Translations under genes and position numbers: made by a program
NCBI GenBank assembly: GCA_049972525.1
Contig: JBMFKI010000011.1
Coordinates: 1 to 50,045, forward strand
Direction of reading: 5' to 3'
Origin: JAVZLQ01 sp049972525
GTDB lineage: Archaea; Thermoproteota; Bathyarchaeia; Bathyarchaeales; Bathycorpusculaceae
Length of the DNA: 50,045 bases
Shown: one piece after another, positions 1-8,303 of the stretch
Layout: the number at the start of each line of letters is the position of its first letter
How positions within the stretch are numbered: the stretch's first letter is position 1
The notes under the pieces: generated by a model
Seen by the model: only the letters and a program-made list of their open reading frames with translations
Databases searched by the model: none
Told to the model about the DNA's origin: nothing

Positions 1-518
1 AACCTAAAATAGGCAACATCACTAACATACGCAGGCAAAAGCCTAAGCGGGTCAACAACATGCACAACATTCAATTCCGCAAGAACAGCGCCTAACTTCT
101 CACGCGCCTCCGCAGTTTCCCAGCTAGGACCACGGGTCTCCCAAACAAAAACCAAATCTTCAAGTTCGCCTTCATGTTTAACGCGCCTAAAGAGCTTAGC
201 AGCATCCTCAAGCCCATCAGCCCTGAAAGAGCCAGGCGTTTGAAAAAGCAAAACCTTTGCATCTAAAATCGCGCATATTTCCTTCATACGCCTAAAGCCA
301 TCCAAACTCGCATCGCAAACCTTCATTTTCGCTCCATGCGTAATATCCTGATGCACCTTAACAGTAAACTCAAAGCCTTCTGGTGCCCTTTCACGCCAGC
401 CTCGGACAGTTTCTAAGCGTGGATACTCGTAAAAAGTGCTGTTCAACTCAACGAGCTTAAAAGTTTCAAAATACCTTTTCATACTAGTTGGAAAACCGCA
501 ACAGCCAACCTTGATCAT
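1..518 (-). CDS. DUF72 (YecE-like) family protein, 3' part off the left edge
   Basis: Translating the minus strand from the ATG at 518 gives about 172 residues that stay open to the window edge, so the C-terminus is missing. The N-terminus reads MIKVGCCGFPTSMKRYF and is followed by VELNSTFYEYP, the hallmark of the DUF72 TIM-barrel-like family. The segment FEFTVKVHQDITH further supports the assignment. The biochemical function of DUF72 is not established. It lies 14 bp downstream of the XRE regulator on the same strand, so the two are probably co-transcribed. Confident on family, not on role. Confidence 0.85.
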   Translation of the reverse strand, partial: MIKVGCCGFPTSMKRYFETFKLVELNSTFYEYPRLETVRGWRERAPEGFEFTVKVHQDITHGAKMKVCDASLDGFRRMKEICAILDAKVLLFQTPGSFRADGLEDAAKLFRRVKHEGELEDLVFVWETRGPSWETAEAREKLGAVLAELNVVHVVDPLRLLPAYVSDVAYFR

Positions 519-532
519 AGATATTTCGCACG

Positions 533-1300
533 CTAAACGCTGATCTTGGGCGGAGGACGCACTCCTCTACCTAACTTTCTGCGTAAGGCAATACGATAAA
601 GCTTACGAAGAGACTTAACCAACTGCTCAACAGTAGGCAAACCAGAATAAATAAGCGGAACACGGTCATACTCCGCAAGTCTAACAGAATAATCATCAGG
701 CTTAACACCGTGAAAAACAACCACGCGCGGCTTCAAACTGCTCAAACGCACAATCATCATAGGCGAACACTCATCGCCAACATTAGTAAAAACCAAAGCC
801 CTCTCGGTTGTAACGCCTAAAAGCTGAGAATACTCAAAACCAGAAAGAGTCTCAACAGCCTTTTTACCGTCAACAACAGTGTAGCCGTTAACCTCCTTAA
901 CAAAAAGGTTTGAGCAAGCAACAACTTCGCCCTTAATGGCTTTACACAAATACTCGACACGAACGGGAATGGGGAACTCACGCAAGTCAATAACCGCCAC
1001 GCTAGGCGAACTCGTCAACTTGGCAAACTCGCGAATAAAACGGCCGCCACGCTCCTCATCAATCTTCAACAAAGCCCAAACAAAGCGTCTAATAAACCGC
1101 GTCCCAGGACTCTGACGCCTCCCGCTCTCATAATCGCTAATAACAGAAGAGGAAATAACCATCTTATCTGATAGTGTTGTCTGCGAAACAGCAAAAAGCT
1201 CACGCCACTTCCGCATGGTTGCACCAGGCTTGCTTGAAAGAATTACCTCACCAGCAATTCGCCTCGCAAGAACCTCTCGAACACTCGGAGATATTGACAT
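533..1300 (-). CDS. XRE-type HTH transcriptional regulator with a C-terminal ligand-type domain
   Basis: The N-terminal third carries a helix-turn-helix of the XRE type (KWRELFAVSQTTLSDKM, then VISSSVISDYESGRR), followed by about 150 residues of an archaeal-specific C-terminal region that I do not recognise in detail. The frame is open up to a TTG at 1372, but the ATG at 1300 (MSISPSVREVL) is preferred: a TATA-like stretch at about 1376-1390 on the minus strand would place the transcript start near 1350, downstream of the TTG. It is followed by the DUF72 gene, probably one operon. The regulon is unknown. Confidence 0.8.
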   Translation of the reverse strand: MSISPSVREVLARRIAGEVILSSKPGATMRKWRELFAVSQTTLSDKMVISSSVISDYESGRRQSPGTRFIRRFVWALLKIDEERGGRFIREFAKLTSSPSVAVIDLREFPIPVRVEYLCKAIKGEVVACSNLFVKEVNGYTVVDGKKAVETLSGFEYSQLLGVTTERALVFTNVGDECSPMMIVRLSSLKPRVVVFHGVKPDDYSVRLAEYDRVPLIYSGLPTVEQLVKSLRKLYRIALRRKLGRGVRPPPKISV

Positions 1301-1547
1301 GTAGTCCGCCAAGACTCTCCCTAAAACATGCAAGTATAAAACTGTACCGCTCTCTATAAGGCACATGCACAATGTTTATATTTTGGTATATGAAAGAAAA
1401 ATGAAGATCTGAAATGCGCCCACAAGCAACAAGACTGGAAAACTTCAGGCATTTTGCTATCGGGCGCTATGTTAAAAGGCAAATCATGTATTAAACGCCC
1501 GTCAAAAACCGCGTTTGTTTCGGTTTCTGGGCGAGGAGTGATGTAAA

Positions 1548-2306
1548 ATGGTTGTAGAAAACAATTTGTGTATCGTTCACCTGTCTGATATTCACATAGG
1601 AGCAAAACTGGAAAGAGGCATGCTTGAAAAAGCCGTGGATGAGATAAACAGGTTAAACCCCGACTTAGTTGTTGTTACCGGCGATTTAACTGAGGAAGGC
1701 TTGCTTGAAGAGTTTCAGGAAGCGCAAAATTGCCTTCAAAGGATAAAGTGTAAGAACATGGTTGTCGGAAGTGGAAATCATGATGCAAGAAACACTGGTT
1801 ATAGACTCTTTCCAAGATTCTTTGGTAAACCATGGTCGATAACTGAGGTAGGCGACACCGTCCTGATAATGTTAGATTCTTCTAGACCAGACCAGGATGG
1901 CGGTGAGGTGGGTTATCGTCAGAGGCTTTGGCTGAGGGAATGCCTAGAAAATTATCATGATAAGTTCAAGATTGTGGCTATGCACCACCACCTTTTGCCA
2001 GCGCCGGATACTGGAATGGAAAAGAACATGATAGTTGATGCAGGCGACGTGCTTTGGACGCTGATTTCTCACGGCGTAAACCTAGTCTTATGCGGGCATC
2101 GCCATCGTCCTTGGATTTGGAACCTTGGAGGATTATCAATTGTTTATGCCGGGGCGGTTTCTACAAGCAGGCTTAGAGGTTTCTATCAGAACTCCTACAA
2201 TATCATTAACATTGAAAATGGCAAAGTTAACGTGGACTTGAAAATAGTTAGCGGCGGCGAATACGTCTTTGAGCCCAATGTTCTCAAAACTTTGCAGACA
2301 ATCTAG
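1548..2306 (+). CDS. Calcineurin-like metallophosphoesterase
   Basis: This 252-residue protein has all five blocks of the binuclear metallophosphoesterase fold: D14-x-H16 (SDIHIG), GD at 45-46, GNHD at 76-79, HHH at 146-148 and GHRH at 183-186. It should hydrolyse phosphoester bonds with two metal ions; the substrate (cyclic nucleotide, nucleotide or other phosphodiester) cannot be read from the sequence. There is no signal peptide, so it is probably cytoplasmic. The start ATG at 1548 follows GAGGAG at 1532-1537. It is transcribed divergently from the XRE regulator and convergently with the AsnRS-like gene. Confidence 0.9.
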   Translation: MVVENNLCIVHLSDIHIGAKLERGMLEKAVDEINRLNPDLVVVTGDLTEEGLLEEFQEAQNCLQRIKCKNMVVGSGNHDARNTGYRLFPRFFGKPWSITEVGDTVLIMLDSSRPDQDGGEVGYRQRLWLRECLENYHDKFKIVAMHHHLLPAPDTGMEKNMIVDAGDVLWTLISHGVNLVLCGHRHRPWIWNLGGLSIVYAGAVSTSRLRGFYQNSYNIINIENGKVNVDLKIVSGGEYVFEPNVLKTLQTI

Positions 2307-2349
2307 GCTAGACTTATTGCTAAAATAAGATAGAAAAAGGGGAAATGGA

Positions 2350-3408
2350 TTATAGCACCGACTCTTTGTTTAGCGGAAACGCTGTTGTTGCCTTTATGTC
2401 GCTTGTTCCTAGGATGAACTGTGTCACTCTGTTTAGTCCTATGCCGCATCCAGAGTGCAGCGGTCTCTGCTCTTTGTAAAAGTCAAGATACCATCTAAAG
2501 TCTTCTATGCTTCCACCTTTCTCAAGGAGTTGCTTGAACATCGTGGAGTTCACGAGTCTTTCATGAAGCTTATCGTATCTGTATTCGCGTTCCGCTGCAC
2601 CCACTGCTTCCCCGCTTACTGGTAGCAACAAGTCCGCGCTGTTGACTATCGCTGGGTTTTCGTCGTTTTCTCGCATATTGAAGAACTTTATAGCTTTTGG
2701 AAAGTGTGTAACGAAAAGTGGCTGGTTTCCGTGCATTTGAACAAGCGTCCTTTCGTGGTAACTTTTTAGGTCATCGCCCCATTGGACGCTGTACTCTGCC
2801 AGCAACCCAACAGCCTCTGTGTATGTTATCCTCTGAAATGGCCTCTTAATCTTTTTAAGCTTCTCAATGTCAACGTTTAGCCACTGCAGCTCGTGTTCTC
2901 TTTCGCTTAATGCGCAGTTTACCATTGAGCAGATTGCCCCCTCTACGTGTTTCAGCAGTTCTTCGAAGTTGCCTGCAAACTCCAACTCGATTAGAGTGAA
3001 CTCTGCTAGGTGACGTTCATCTGCAAGAGGCTCAGCTCTGAAGCTTGGTCCAATGCACCAGACCTTTTCGAGGAACGGCGTCAAAACTTCTAGGTAAAGT
3101 TGCCCTGTTTGGCTTAGGTACACTTTTTGTCCGAAGTAGTCTAGTTCAAACATTGTTGCGATGTTTTCGCATGCGCCCGTCGCTTTTGTTAGGTGTGGAA
3201 CTACAACTTCTGTGAAATCGTTTTCTTCAAAATATTTTCTTGCTCCTTTTAGTAGGCTTCCCTCGATCTTTACGACCGCATGCATTTCTGGCGTTGAAAG
3301 CAACTTCTGTCTTTCTTTTGTATTTCTTAGAACGGAGATGTTTGATACTTCTCGTTTTCCTAGAATTTTTTCAATCTCACTTGGATGGGTCTCCAAGACC
3401 CACACCAT
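2350..3408 (-). CDS. AsnRS-like catalytic domain protein, probable archaeal asparagine synthetase (AS-AR type)
   Basis: The protein is a class II aaRS catalytic core closest to AsnRS/AspRS: YLSQTGQLYLE, motif 2 FRAE (near residue 137 counted from 3450) and motif 3 GIGLNRVTQFILG near the C-terminus. It lacks the N-terminal OB anticodon-binding domain that true AsnRS and AspRS carry. AsnRS paralogues of this architecture (characterised in Pyrococcus as AS-AR) make asparagine from aspartate, ATP and ammonia, so that role is inferred. The frame extends to 3450, but a TATA-like CTTATATG at 3425-3432 favours the ATG at 3408. It is convergent with the metallophosphoesterase gene. Confidence 0.75.
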   Translation of the reverse strand: MVWVLETHPSEIEKILGKREVSNISVLRNTKERQKLLSTPEMHAVVKIEGSLLKGARKYFEENDFTEVVVPHLTKATGACENIATMFELDYFGQKVYLSQTGQLYLEVLTPFLEKVWCIGPSFRAEPLADERHLAEFTLIELEFAGNFEELLKHVEGAICSMVNCALSEREHELQWLNVDIEKLKKIKRPFQRITYTEAVGLLAEYSVQWGDDLKSYHERTLVQMHGNQPLFVTHFPKAIKFFNMRENDENPAIVNSADLLLPVSGEAVGAAEREYRYDKLHERLVNSTMFKQLLEKGGSIEDFRWYLDFYKEQRPLHSGCGIGLNRVTQFILGTSDIKATTAFPLNKESVL

Positions 3409-3472
3409 GCATCCTACTATTTTACATATAAGGTTTTTGGTTGGAAGCAAACGAAGGGTTAAACTTGCCTTT

Positions 3473-4366
3473 TCACGCTATGAATATTAGAAAAATTCCA
3501 AAGACTATGGCTATTGAACCAGCAGCATCTTTCGCTTTTACTTTTTCGTGTAGGAACATCAATGCTGACAGTGTTGAAAATAGTGGTGTTGTTGAGGAGA
3601 TTGGCACGGCTTGTGCCTCTGTTGTTTGTGTGAAGCTATAGGTTAGGAAGAACCATCCTAACCCTAGAGCTACGGTTCCTCCGAGGACGAGCATGGCGAA
3701 CGTTTTCCTCTGCATTTTTAGAAAACCGTGGTCTCTGTCAATTATTGGGGCTAAAGCCAAAAGCGAAGCTGCAACTGTCGTTGTTCTGATGATGTTAATC
3801 GCTAGGGCATGCTCCAAATCTGGAGTTTCCTGTACGGCAATGTTAATCATTGTTATGCTTATCGACCAGATAATTGCTGTTAAAAGTGCAAAAACAACTC
3901 CTAAAACCAACGTTTTTCTTTCTAAAGTATTCATGTTTGCCTTTTCTTTCTGGCTAAGGAGCCATATCCCAAAAACTATAGCGAATGCTCCTATAATTAT
4001 TGGTGCATTAATTGTTTCATTTTCCAGAAATGTTGCCCAAATAAGGTTGAAGAGTGGATAAATACACGTTATCGGGACAGCGCGTGCAACCCCCACAAGC
4101 CTTAGGCTTTCCATGTACAGCGTATCTCCGAATCCAAGACCAATGATACCGCTTATAGCGGCTATAGCAACCGCTTGTAGGGGCAAGTCTGTCAAAACCC
4201 AAAACTTGCCTATGGCAAATGTAAAAGCGATTAGTATTGCACTTGTTGACGCCAAACGTATGATATTTGCCGATATGGGTTTCGTCTTTTCTAATGCCTT
4301 TTTATACAGAACTGCGGACACAATCCAGCTCAATGCTGCCCCTAAAGCCGCAAGTTCACCTAGCAT
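3473..4366 (-). CDS. EamA/DMT-family membrane transporter
   Basis: The 297-residue protein is almost entirely hydrophobic, with about ten membrane helices in two tandem EamA-like halves, each opening with a Gly/Ala-rich helix (LGELAALGAALSWIVSAVLY and LVLGVVFALLTAIIWSISIT). The family exports or imports metabolites such as amino acids or nucleotide-sugar-like compounds across the cytoplasmic membrane; the substrate cannot be deduced. The gene lies 22 bp upstream of the AsnRS-like gene on the same strand, with a separate TATA-like element for that gene in between, and is divergent from the B3/B4 gene. Confidence 0.88.
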   Translation of the reverse strand: MLGELAALGAALSWIVSAVLYKKALEKTKPISANIIRLASTSAILIAFTFAIGKFWVLTDLPLQAVAIAAISGIIGLGFGDTLYMESLRLVGVARAVPITCIYPLFNLIWATFLENETINAPIIIGAFAIVFGIWLLSQKEKANMNTLERKTLVLGVVFALLTAIIWSISITMINIAVQETPDLEHALAINIIRTTTVAASLLALAPIIDRDHGFLKMQRKTFAMLVLGGTVALGLGWFFLTYSFTQTTEAQAVPISSTTPLFSTLSALMFLHEKVKAKDAAGSIAIVFGIFLIFIA

Positions 4367-4463
4367 TTTCTACACCATCGTTAAACCCTGCTGTATATCG
4401 CATTCGCCATCAGTAGTTAAATATCTACCGCTGACATTAAATTAGGAAGGAGCGCACTATCAA

Positions 4464-5159
4464 ATGCATGTTGCTGTTAACTGGAGTCCACAAGTTGCAG
4501 CCAGGTTTCCAGAACTTGCCATATGCATTGGAACAATAAACGGTGTGCATCCAGAAAAGGACAACGCGTATATTCAAAGGCTTAAGAAGATCATTTATGA
4601 GGAAGTCAGAAGCAAATACAATGTGGAAACATTGAAGGATAACCCCGTTGTGCGTGCTTACAGAGACTTTTACTGGAAACTTGGCGTAGACCCGACAAAA
4701 ACGAGGCCTTCTGGCGAAGCTTTACTGCGTAGAGTTTTACACGGAGAAGAGCTTCCGCGTATATCAACTGTTGTTGATGCCTATAATCTGGCCTCTATGC
4801 AGACCGTAATTCCCATAAGCGGGTTCGACGCTGACCATCTAACGATGCCATTACAGGTTCGCTTCGCAAAAAATGGTGAAACTTTTACTGGTATAGGTAT
4901 GAGCAAACCAGTCAACTTAAGTGATAAAATGCTTGTTTTGGCGGATGAAAGGCAAATTTTATGCATTTATCCATACCGCGACTGTGACGGTACAAAGATA
5001 ACTGAACAAACGCGAAATGTGCTAATAGTTGGTTATGGCGCCCCAGGAATAAGTATAGAAAATTTGCGAAACGCTGTGGAGACAACGCTTTCTTACATTA
5101 AAGATGTTTCTGGCGGGGAAATTTGCATGGTAAAAGTTTTCAGTTCAACATTCAAATAA
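4464..5159 (+). CDS. B3/B4 (tRNA-editing-like) domain protein
   Basis: The 231-residue protein matches the free-standing B3/B4 domain family, related to the editing module of bacterial PheRS beta. Typical segments are AYRDFYWKLGVDPTKTRPSGEALLRRVLHG, given here only by its ends AYRDFYWKLG and ALLRRVL, and the later VDAYNLASMQTVIPISGFDAD. A role in clearing misacylated tRNA or a related small-molecule reaction is possible but unproven. GGAAGGAG lies upstream at 4445-4452. PyrF follows 18 bp later on the same strand, so they are probably co-transcribed. Confidence 0.8.
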   Translation: MHVAVNWSPQVAARFPELAICIGTINGVHPEKDNAYIQRLKKIIYEEVRSKYNVETLKDNPVVRAYRDFYWKLGVDPTKTRPSGEALLRRVLHGEELPRISTVVDAYNLASMQTVIPISGFDADHLTMPLQVRFAKNGETFTGIGMSKPVNLSDKMLVLADERQILCIYPYRDCDGTKITEQTRNVLIVGYGAPGISIENLRNAVETTLSYIKDVSGGEICMVKVFSSTFK

Positions 5160-5177
5160 AAAAGAAGGTATTGTGAC

Positions 5178-5942
5178 ATGAGCTTCCGAGCTAGAATGGA
5201 GAAAACAGCACATGCTAGAAATTCAAACATTGTTTTGGCTTTGGATTTTCCATTTGAAAAGCCAGAGAACCGCGAAAGCCTTTTCCGCAGGGCGGAAAGC
5301 GTGTTAAATGTCACTCATCCGTATATTTGTGCTGTAAAGATTAATCACCATCTTGTTCTTCCATTAGGCTTATTCGATGGTGTTCAAAAACTTGTAGATA
5401 AAGCCCACGGTCTTGGGCTTATGGCAATAATGGATTGCAAAGCAAACGACATAGGTTCAACAAACCAGGTCATCGCCGAATACTATTATACTGCTGGTTT
5501 TGACGCTTTAATTGCTAATCCCTTCGTCGGGTGGGAAGAGGGCATAAAGCCAATTTTTGATGTAGCTCAAAGATTAAAACGCGGCATAATCTTATTGGCT
5601 TATATGAGTCATAAGGGTGCAAGCGAAGGCTACGGGCAAACGGTGATCGACCAGAAAACTGGCGAAAAAATTCCACAATACGTTTCCTTTGCAAGAAAAG
5701 CTCTGGCATGGGGTGCTGATGGAGTGGTTGTTGGCGCAACATACCCTGAAAAAATGAGGGAAATAAACGCAATACTCAACGCTAATACTCCGATTTATTC
5801 TCCTGGAATTGGGGCTCAAGGTGGAGAAATAAAAACAGCGTTAAATGCTGGTGCGCGTTATCTCATTGTTGGGCGAGCAATAGTTCAAGCATCAAACCCT
5901 GCTGAAGCTGCAAAAGAGATTATGAAGCTTGCAACTACCTAA
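5178..5942 (+). CDS. pyrF: Orotidine-5'-phosphate decarboxylase
   Basis: PyrF converts OMP to UMP, the last step of de novo pyrimidine synthesis. The 254-residue TIM barrel shows the catalytic D-x-K-x-x-D motif in MDCKANDIGST and the phosphate-binding end PGIGAQGGEIKTAL followed by YLIVGRAIVQA. The opening strand NIVLALDFPF is also typical. The length fits the longer archaeal/bacterial PyrF subtype rather than the short E. coli form. It starts at ATG 5178 and is convergent with the small RHH gene, with only 6 bp between stop codons. Confidence 0.93.
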   Translation: MSFRARMEKTAHARNSNIVLALDFPFEKPENRESLFRRAESVLNVTHPYICAVKINHHLVLPLGLFDGVQKLVDKAHGLGLMAIMDCKANDIGSTNQVIAEYYYTAGFDALIANPFVGWEEGIKPIFDVAQRLKRGIILLAYMSHKGASEGYGQTVIDQKTGEKIPQYVSFARKALAWGADGVVVGATYPEKMREINAILNANTPIYSPGIGAQGGEIKTALNAGARYLIVGRAIVQASNPAEAAKEIMKLATT

Positions 5943-5948
5943 TGGAGG

Positions 5949-6101
5949 CTATTTTTCATGCCTTTCCCAAAGTTCCTTCTTCAGTAAGTCTCTGACAGCA
6001 GACCTTATAGCTGAACTTCTACTTGGATACATGTTAGCCCTAACAAGCTCGTCTAAACCTTCCAAATAGGCTTCTGGCAACAGCACGGTTACAATTTTCA
6101 T
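5949..6101 (-). CDS. Small ribbon-helix-helix (CopG-like) DNA-binding protein
   Basis: A 50-residue frame on the minus strand starts at ATG 6101 and ends at TAG 5949. The sequence MKIVTVLLPEAYLEGLDELV, then YPSRSSAIRSAVRDLLKKEL, is a classic ribbon-helix-helix: a short beta strand that contacts DNA, then two helices for dimerisation. A GGGGAGAG Shine-Dalgarno sequence lies 4 nt upstream of the ATG, and AT-rich TATA-like sequence lies further up at about 6125-6145. It probably acts as a dimeric repressor or antitoxin-like regulator; no toxin partner is adjacent. Confidence 0.85.
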   Translation of the reverse strand: MKIVTVLLPEAYLEGLDELVRANMYPSRSSAIRSAVRDLLKKELWERHEK

Positions 6102-6166
6102 CTCTCTCCCCTATATTATGCTTATAATATGCAGTAAATATAAGTTTTTTAAAATTTCCCCTAACT

Positions 6167-6520
6167 CTAGAGGTTGTGCTTAACTTCTAACAAGTCTTTA
6201 AATGTTTTGTGAAATGTCTTGTAAACGTCTTCAACGTACAAAGTGCCATGGCGGATGCCCATCTGAACAGTTCCTGCAGCGACTAGCGCTGTTCCAACAA
6301 TGTCGCTTATAGTTGGGTCTGGAAAGGCTATCAGCGCTAAACCAACCTTTATCAAAATTGAATTGTTTCCCTTGCGCCATAACTTCTTCGTTTCTCTTGC
6401 TTCCTTCGCTGTGCCCTTTACCGCGCTTATTAAATCTTCGTAGCTTTCGTTCAACTCTTTCACAGAGTCCGATAAAGCTTTCAAGTCTTCAGTTTTCACT
6501 TGAACCACTTTAAGCCCCAT
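6167..6520 (-). CDS. Hypothetical protein with coiled-coil N-terminus and hydrophobic segment
   Basis: This 117-residue protein is not recognised. Residues 8-50 form a charged, heptad-like helix (LKALSDSVKELNESYEDL). Residues 57-88 are hydrophobic and Gly/Ala-rich (SILIKVGLALIAFPDP, IVGTALVAAGTVQMGIRHG), which could be one or two short membrane-associated helices. The C-terminus is again charged. It is transcribed in the same direction as the RHH gene, which starts 65 bp downstream. Good coding character, no function inferred. Confidence 0.65.
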   Translation of the reverse strand: MGLKVVQVKTEDLKALSDSVKELNESYEDLISAVKGTAKEARETKKLWRKGNNSILIKVGLALIAFPDPTISDIVGTALVAAGTVQMGIRHGTLYVEDVYKTFHKTFKDLLEVKHNL

Positions 6521-6768
6521 AAATTAGCATGAAATTTCGAGATAAAAACTTTAACCGCTATAATTTGCTCAAAAACGAGTTTTCTTCAGCCTTGCCTCTG
6601 TTACTTTTTCAAAGAATAATTAATGAACCAGAATTTTGTTTTAACCATTTTTATCCTTTAATTGAAATGTTGTTACCGAGTGAAAGCTTAAAACTTGGTT
6701 GGTGTTATAAGATTAAGCCATAAGCCTGTCCTAATTAGAAAATCAATGGTGGTATGCGGTGATATAGA
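6521..6768. other. AT-rich divergent intergenic region upstream of guaA subunit
   Basis: About 250 bp separate the divergently transcribed hypothetical gene and the GMP synthase gene. The stretch is AT-rich. TTATAAGATTAAG at about 6706-6718 is a reasonable TATA element for the GMP synthase gene. A 64-codon frame inside it has biased composition and no recognisable family, and I do not regard it as a gene. Confidence 0.4.
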
Positions 6769-7971
6769 ATGGAAACATTCGACTCGAAAAAGTTTGTTGA
6801 CGCTGAAATTGAAGAAGTAAGAAAGAATATTGGAAAGGAGAAAGCACTTGTCGCTGTTTCTGGAGGGGTTGACAGCACAACATGTGCTGTTTTAACGCAT
6901 AGGGCAATAGGCGATAATCTTGTCTGCGTAATACTTGACGACGCTTTTATGCGGGAAGGCGAACCAGAACGAGTCGCTGAAATATTATCCAAGCCCCCTC
7001 TAGGCGTTCCAGCAAAAATTGTTGATGTCCGTGAACGTTTTTTGAAAACCATGAAAGGATTAAGGGACGCTGAAGAAAAGCGCAAAATGTTTCGTGATAC
7101 GTTCTACCAAGTTTTAGGTGAAACAGCAAAGAATGAGGGATGCAAAGTTCTCGTGCAAGGCACAATTAGAGCAGACATTATTGAAACAGTAGGAGGCGTG
7201 AAAACGCAGCACAACGTTCTGGAGCAAATGGGAATAAACCCCATGGAAAAGTATGGCTTCAAAGTGGTCGAGCCACTTCTGGCATTGTATAAGTGGCAAG
7301 TTAGAATGGTAGCTAGACACTTGGGGCTGCCGCCAGAAATTTCAGAGCGACAACCCTTCCCCGGTCCAGGTTTATCCGTGCGCGTGGTCGGCGAAATCCG
7401 TCAAGACAAGCTTGAAACATTGAAAAAAGCCACGACTATTGTTGAGCGTGAACTTGCGAAGCATAATCCAAGCCAATACTTTGCCGTAATAATCGACAAC
7501 GAAGAGTCTGAAACTTCTTCCGGGGTTCTTCACATACAAGAGACAGCGGCGCGTTTCCTCAACGTTCCATCAAGAAACGTAAATGTGAAAATTTTCAGAG
7601 ATAAAGCAACTGGAGTGGAGAGCGGAAAGCGGCGTTACGGCGAAGTTGTGAGCATAACTGTTCAGACAATGAATGGGCGGGTTCACCAGACAGCAATCCA
7701 GAACATGGTTTCGCTTCAAAAGAAGATAATAACTGAAAACCCAAGGATCACGCGGGTCTTCTACGCAATAAAGGATTCTTCAGCGAAAAAGCCTTATGTT
7801 ATTGGTATAAGAGCTGTTCAAACACAAGATTTCCTAACAGCTCAGGTTTCGGAATTACCGTGGGCAACTCTAAACAATGCTGCGGAAGAGGTTTTAAAGG
7901 TATGCTCCAATGTTTCCGCTGTCTATTATGATGTCACACCGAAGCCGCCTGCAACAATAGAAATGGAGTAG
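6769..7971 (+). CDS. guaA: GMP synthase ATP-pyrophosphatase subunit with duplicated C-terminal dimerisation unit
   Basis: This subunit activates XMP with ATP and aminates it to GMP, using ammonia from a separate glutaminase subunit that is not in this window. The PP-loop is SGGVDS at 31-36, and the C-terminal domain opens with RQPFPGPGLSVR at 194-205 and ends KPPATIEME. It has 400 residues, while archaeal two-subunit enzymes are usually about 310. The extra length lies at about 235-341, where GEVVSITVQT ... ITRVFYAI ... KKP parallels the terminal YVIGIRAVQT ... VSAVYYDVT ... KPP. This looks like a tandem copy, as in human GMPS. Confidence 0.9.
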   Translation: METFDSKKFVDAEIEEVRKNIGKEKALVAVSGGVDSTTCAVLTHRAIGDNLVCVILDDAFMREGEPERVAEILSKPPLGVPAKIVDVRERFLKTMKGLRDAEEKRKMFRDTFYQVLGETAKNEGCKVLVQGTIRADIIETVGGVKTQHNVLEQMGINPMEKYGFKVVEPLLALYKWQVRMVARHLGLPPEISERQPFPGPGLSVRVVGEIRQDKLETLKKATTIVERELAKHNPSQYFAVIIDNEESETSSGVLHIQETAARFLNVPSRNVNVKIFRDKATGVESGKRRYGEVVSITVQTMNGRVHQTAIQNMVSLQKKIITENPRITRVFYAIKDSSAKKPYVIGIRAVQTQDFLTAQVSELPWATLNNAAEEVLKVCSNVSAVYYDVTPKPPATIEME

Positions 7972-7976
7972 TGACT

Positions 7977-8303
7977 ATGTTTCGCGTAAGGGTTCACAAA
8001 ATTGAGTCCATTCGGGATTTGGATGGAAACCTTGGAAAACGCATTGAACTAATTGAAGAGCGTAAACTTCCACACTTTGTTGTTAGACCACAAACTGAAG
8101 AAGCCAAAGTTGTGCAGGACGTGCTACAATCTTTGCAGCAACAGTTGCCAATTTTTCCAGCAAGAACAGAATTTGCAGTTCCCAAAATAATACTGTTTTT
8201 GACGGAGCAAGAATACGAAAGTTTAGGCATAGACTTCGACGTGAACCAAACATATGACGTTGCACTTGAAAATCAAACAATAAAATTCAAGAAAGTCTCA
8301 TAA
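7977..8303 (+). CDS. Small conserved archaeal protein, possibly arcadin-1-like
   Basis: The protein has about 108 residues and begins MFRVRVHKIESIRDLDGN, followed by RIELIEERKLP and later ITLF-like strands with LTEQEYESLGIDFDVNQTYDV. The pattern is faintly reminiscent of arcadin-1, a small protein of crenactin loci, but I hold that only as a weak guess because no actin-like gene is nearby. GGAG at 7966-7969 favours the ATG at 7977 over a GTG at 7971 that overlaps the guaA stop codon. It is tightly linked to guaA and overlaps the convergent gene by 17 bp. Confidence 0.7.
   Translation: MFRVRVHKIESIRDLDGNLGKRIELIEERKLPHFVVRPQTEEAKVVQDVLQSLQQQLPIFPARTEFAVPKIILFLTEQEYESLGIDFDVNQTYDVALENQTIKFKKVS

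Noticed and set aside
1390..1547. C/D-box sRNA upstream of the metallophosphoesterase
   Set aside because: ATGAAGA and CTGA-like words occur, but no complete C, D', C', D series with proper spacing was found.
1354..1605. 83-codon minus-strand frame over the metallophosphoesterase start
   Set aside because: It overlaps the promoter and first codons of a clearly real gene and has random-like composition.
6529..6723. 64-codon plus-strand frame between the hypothetical gene and guaA
   Set aside because: AT-rich intergenic composition, no recognisable domain, no Shine-Dalgarno, and it covers the divergent promoter region.
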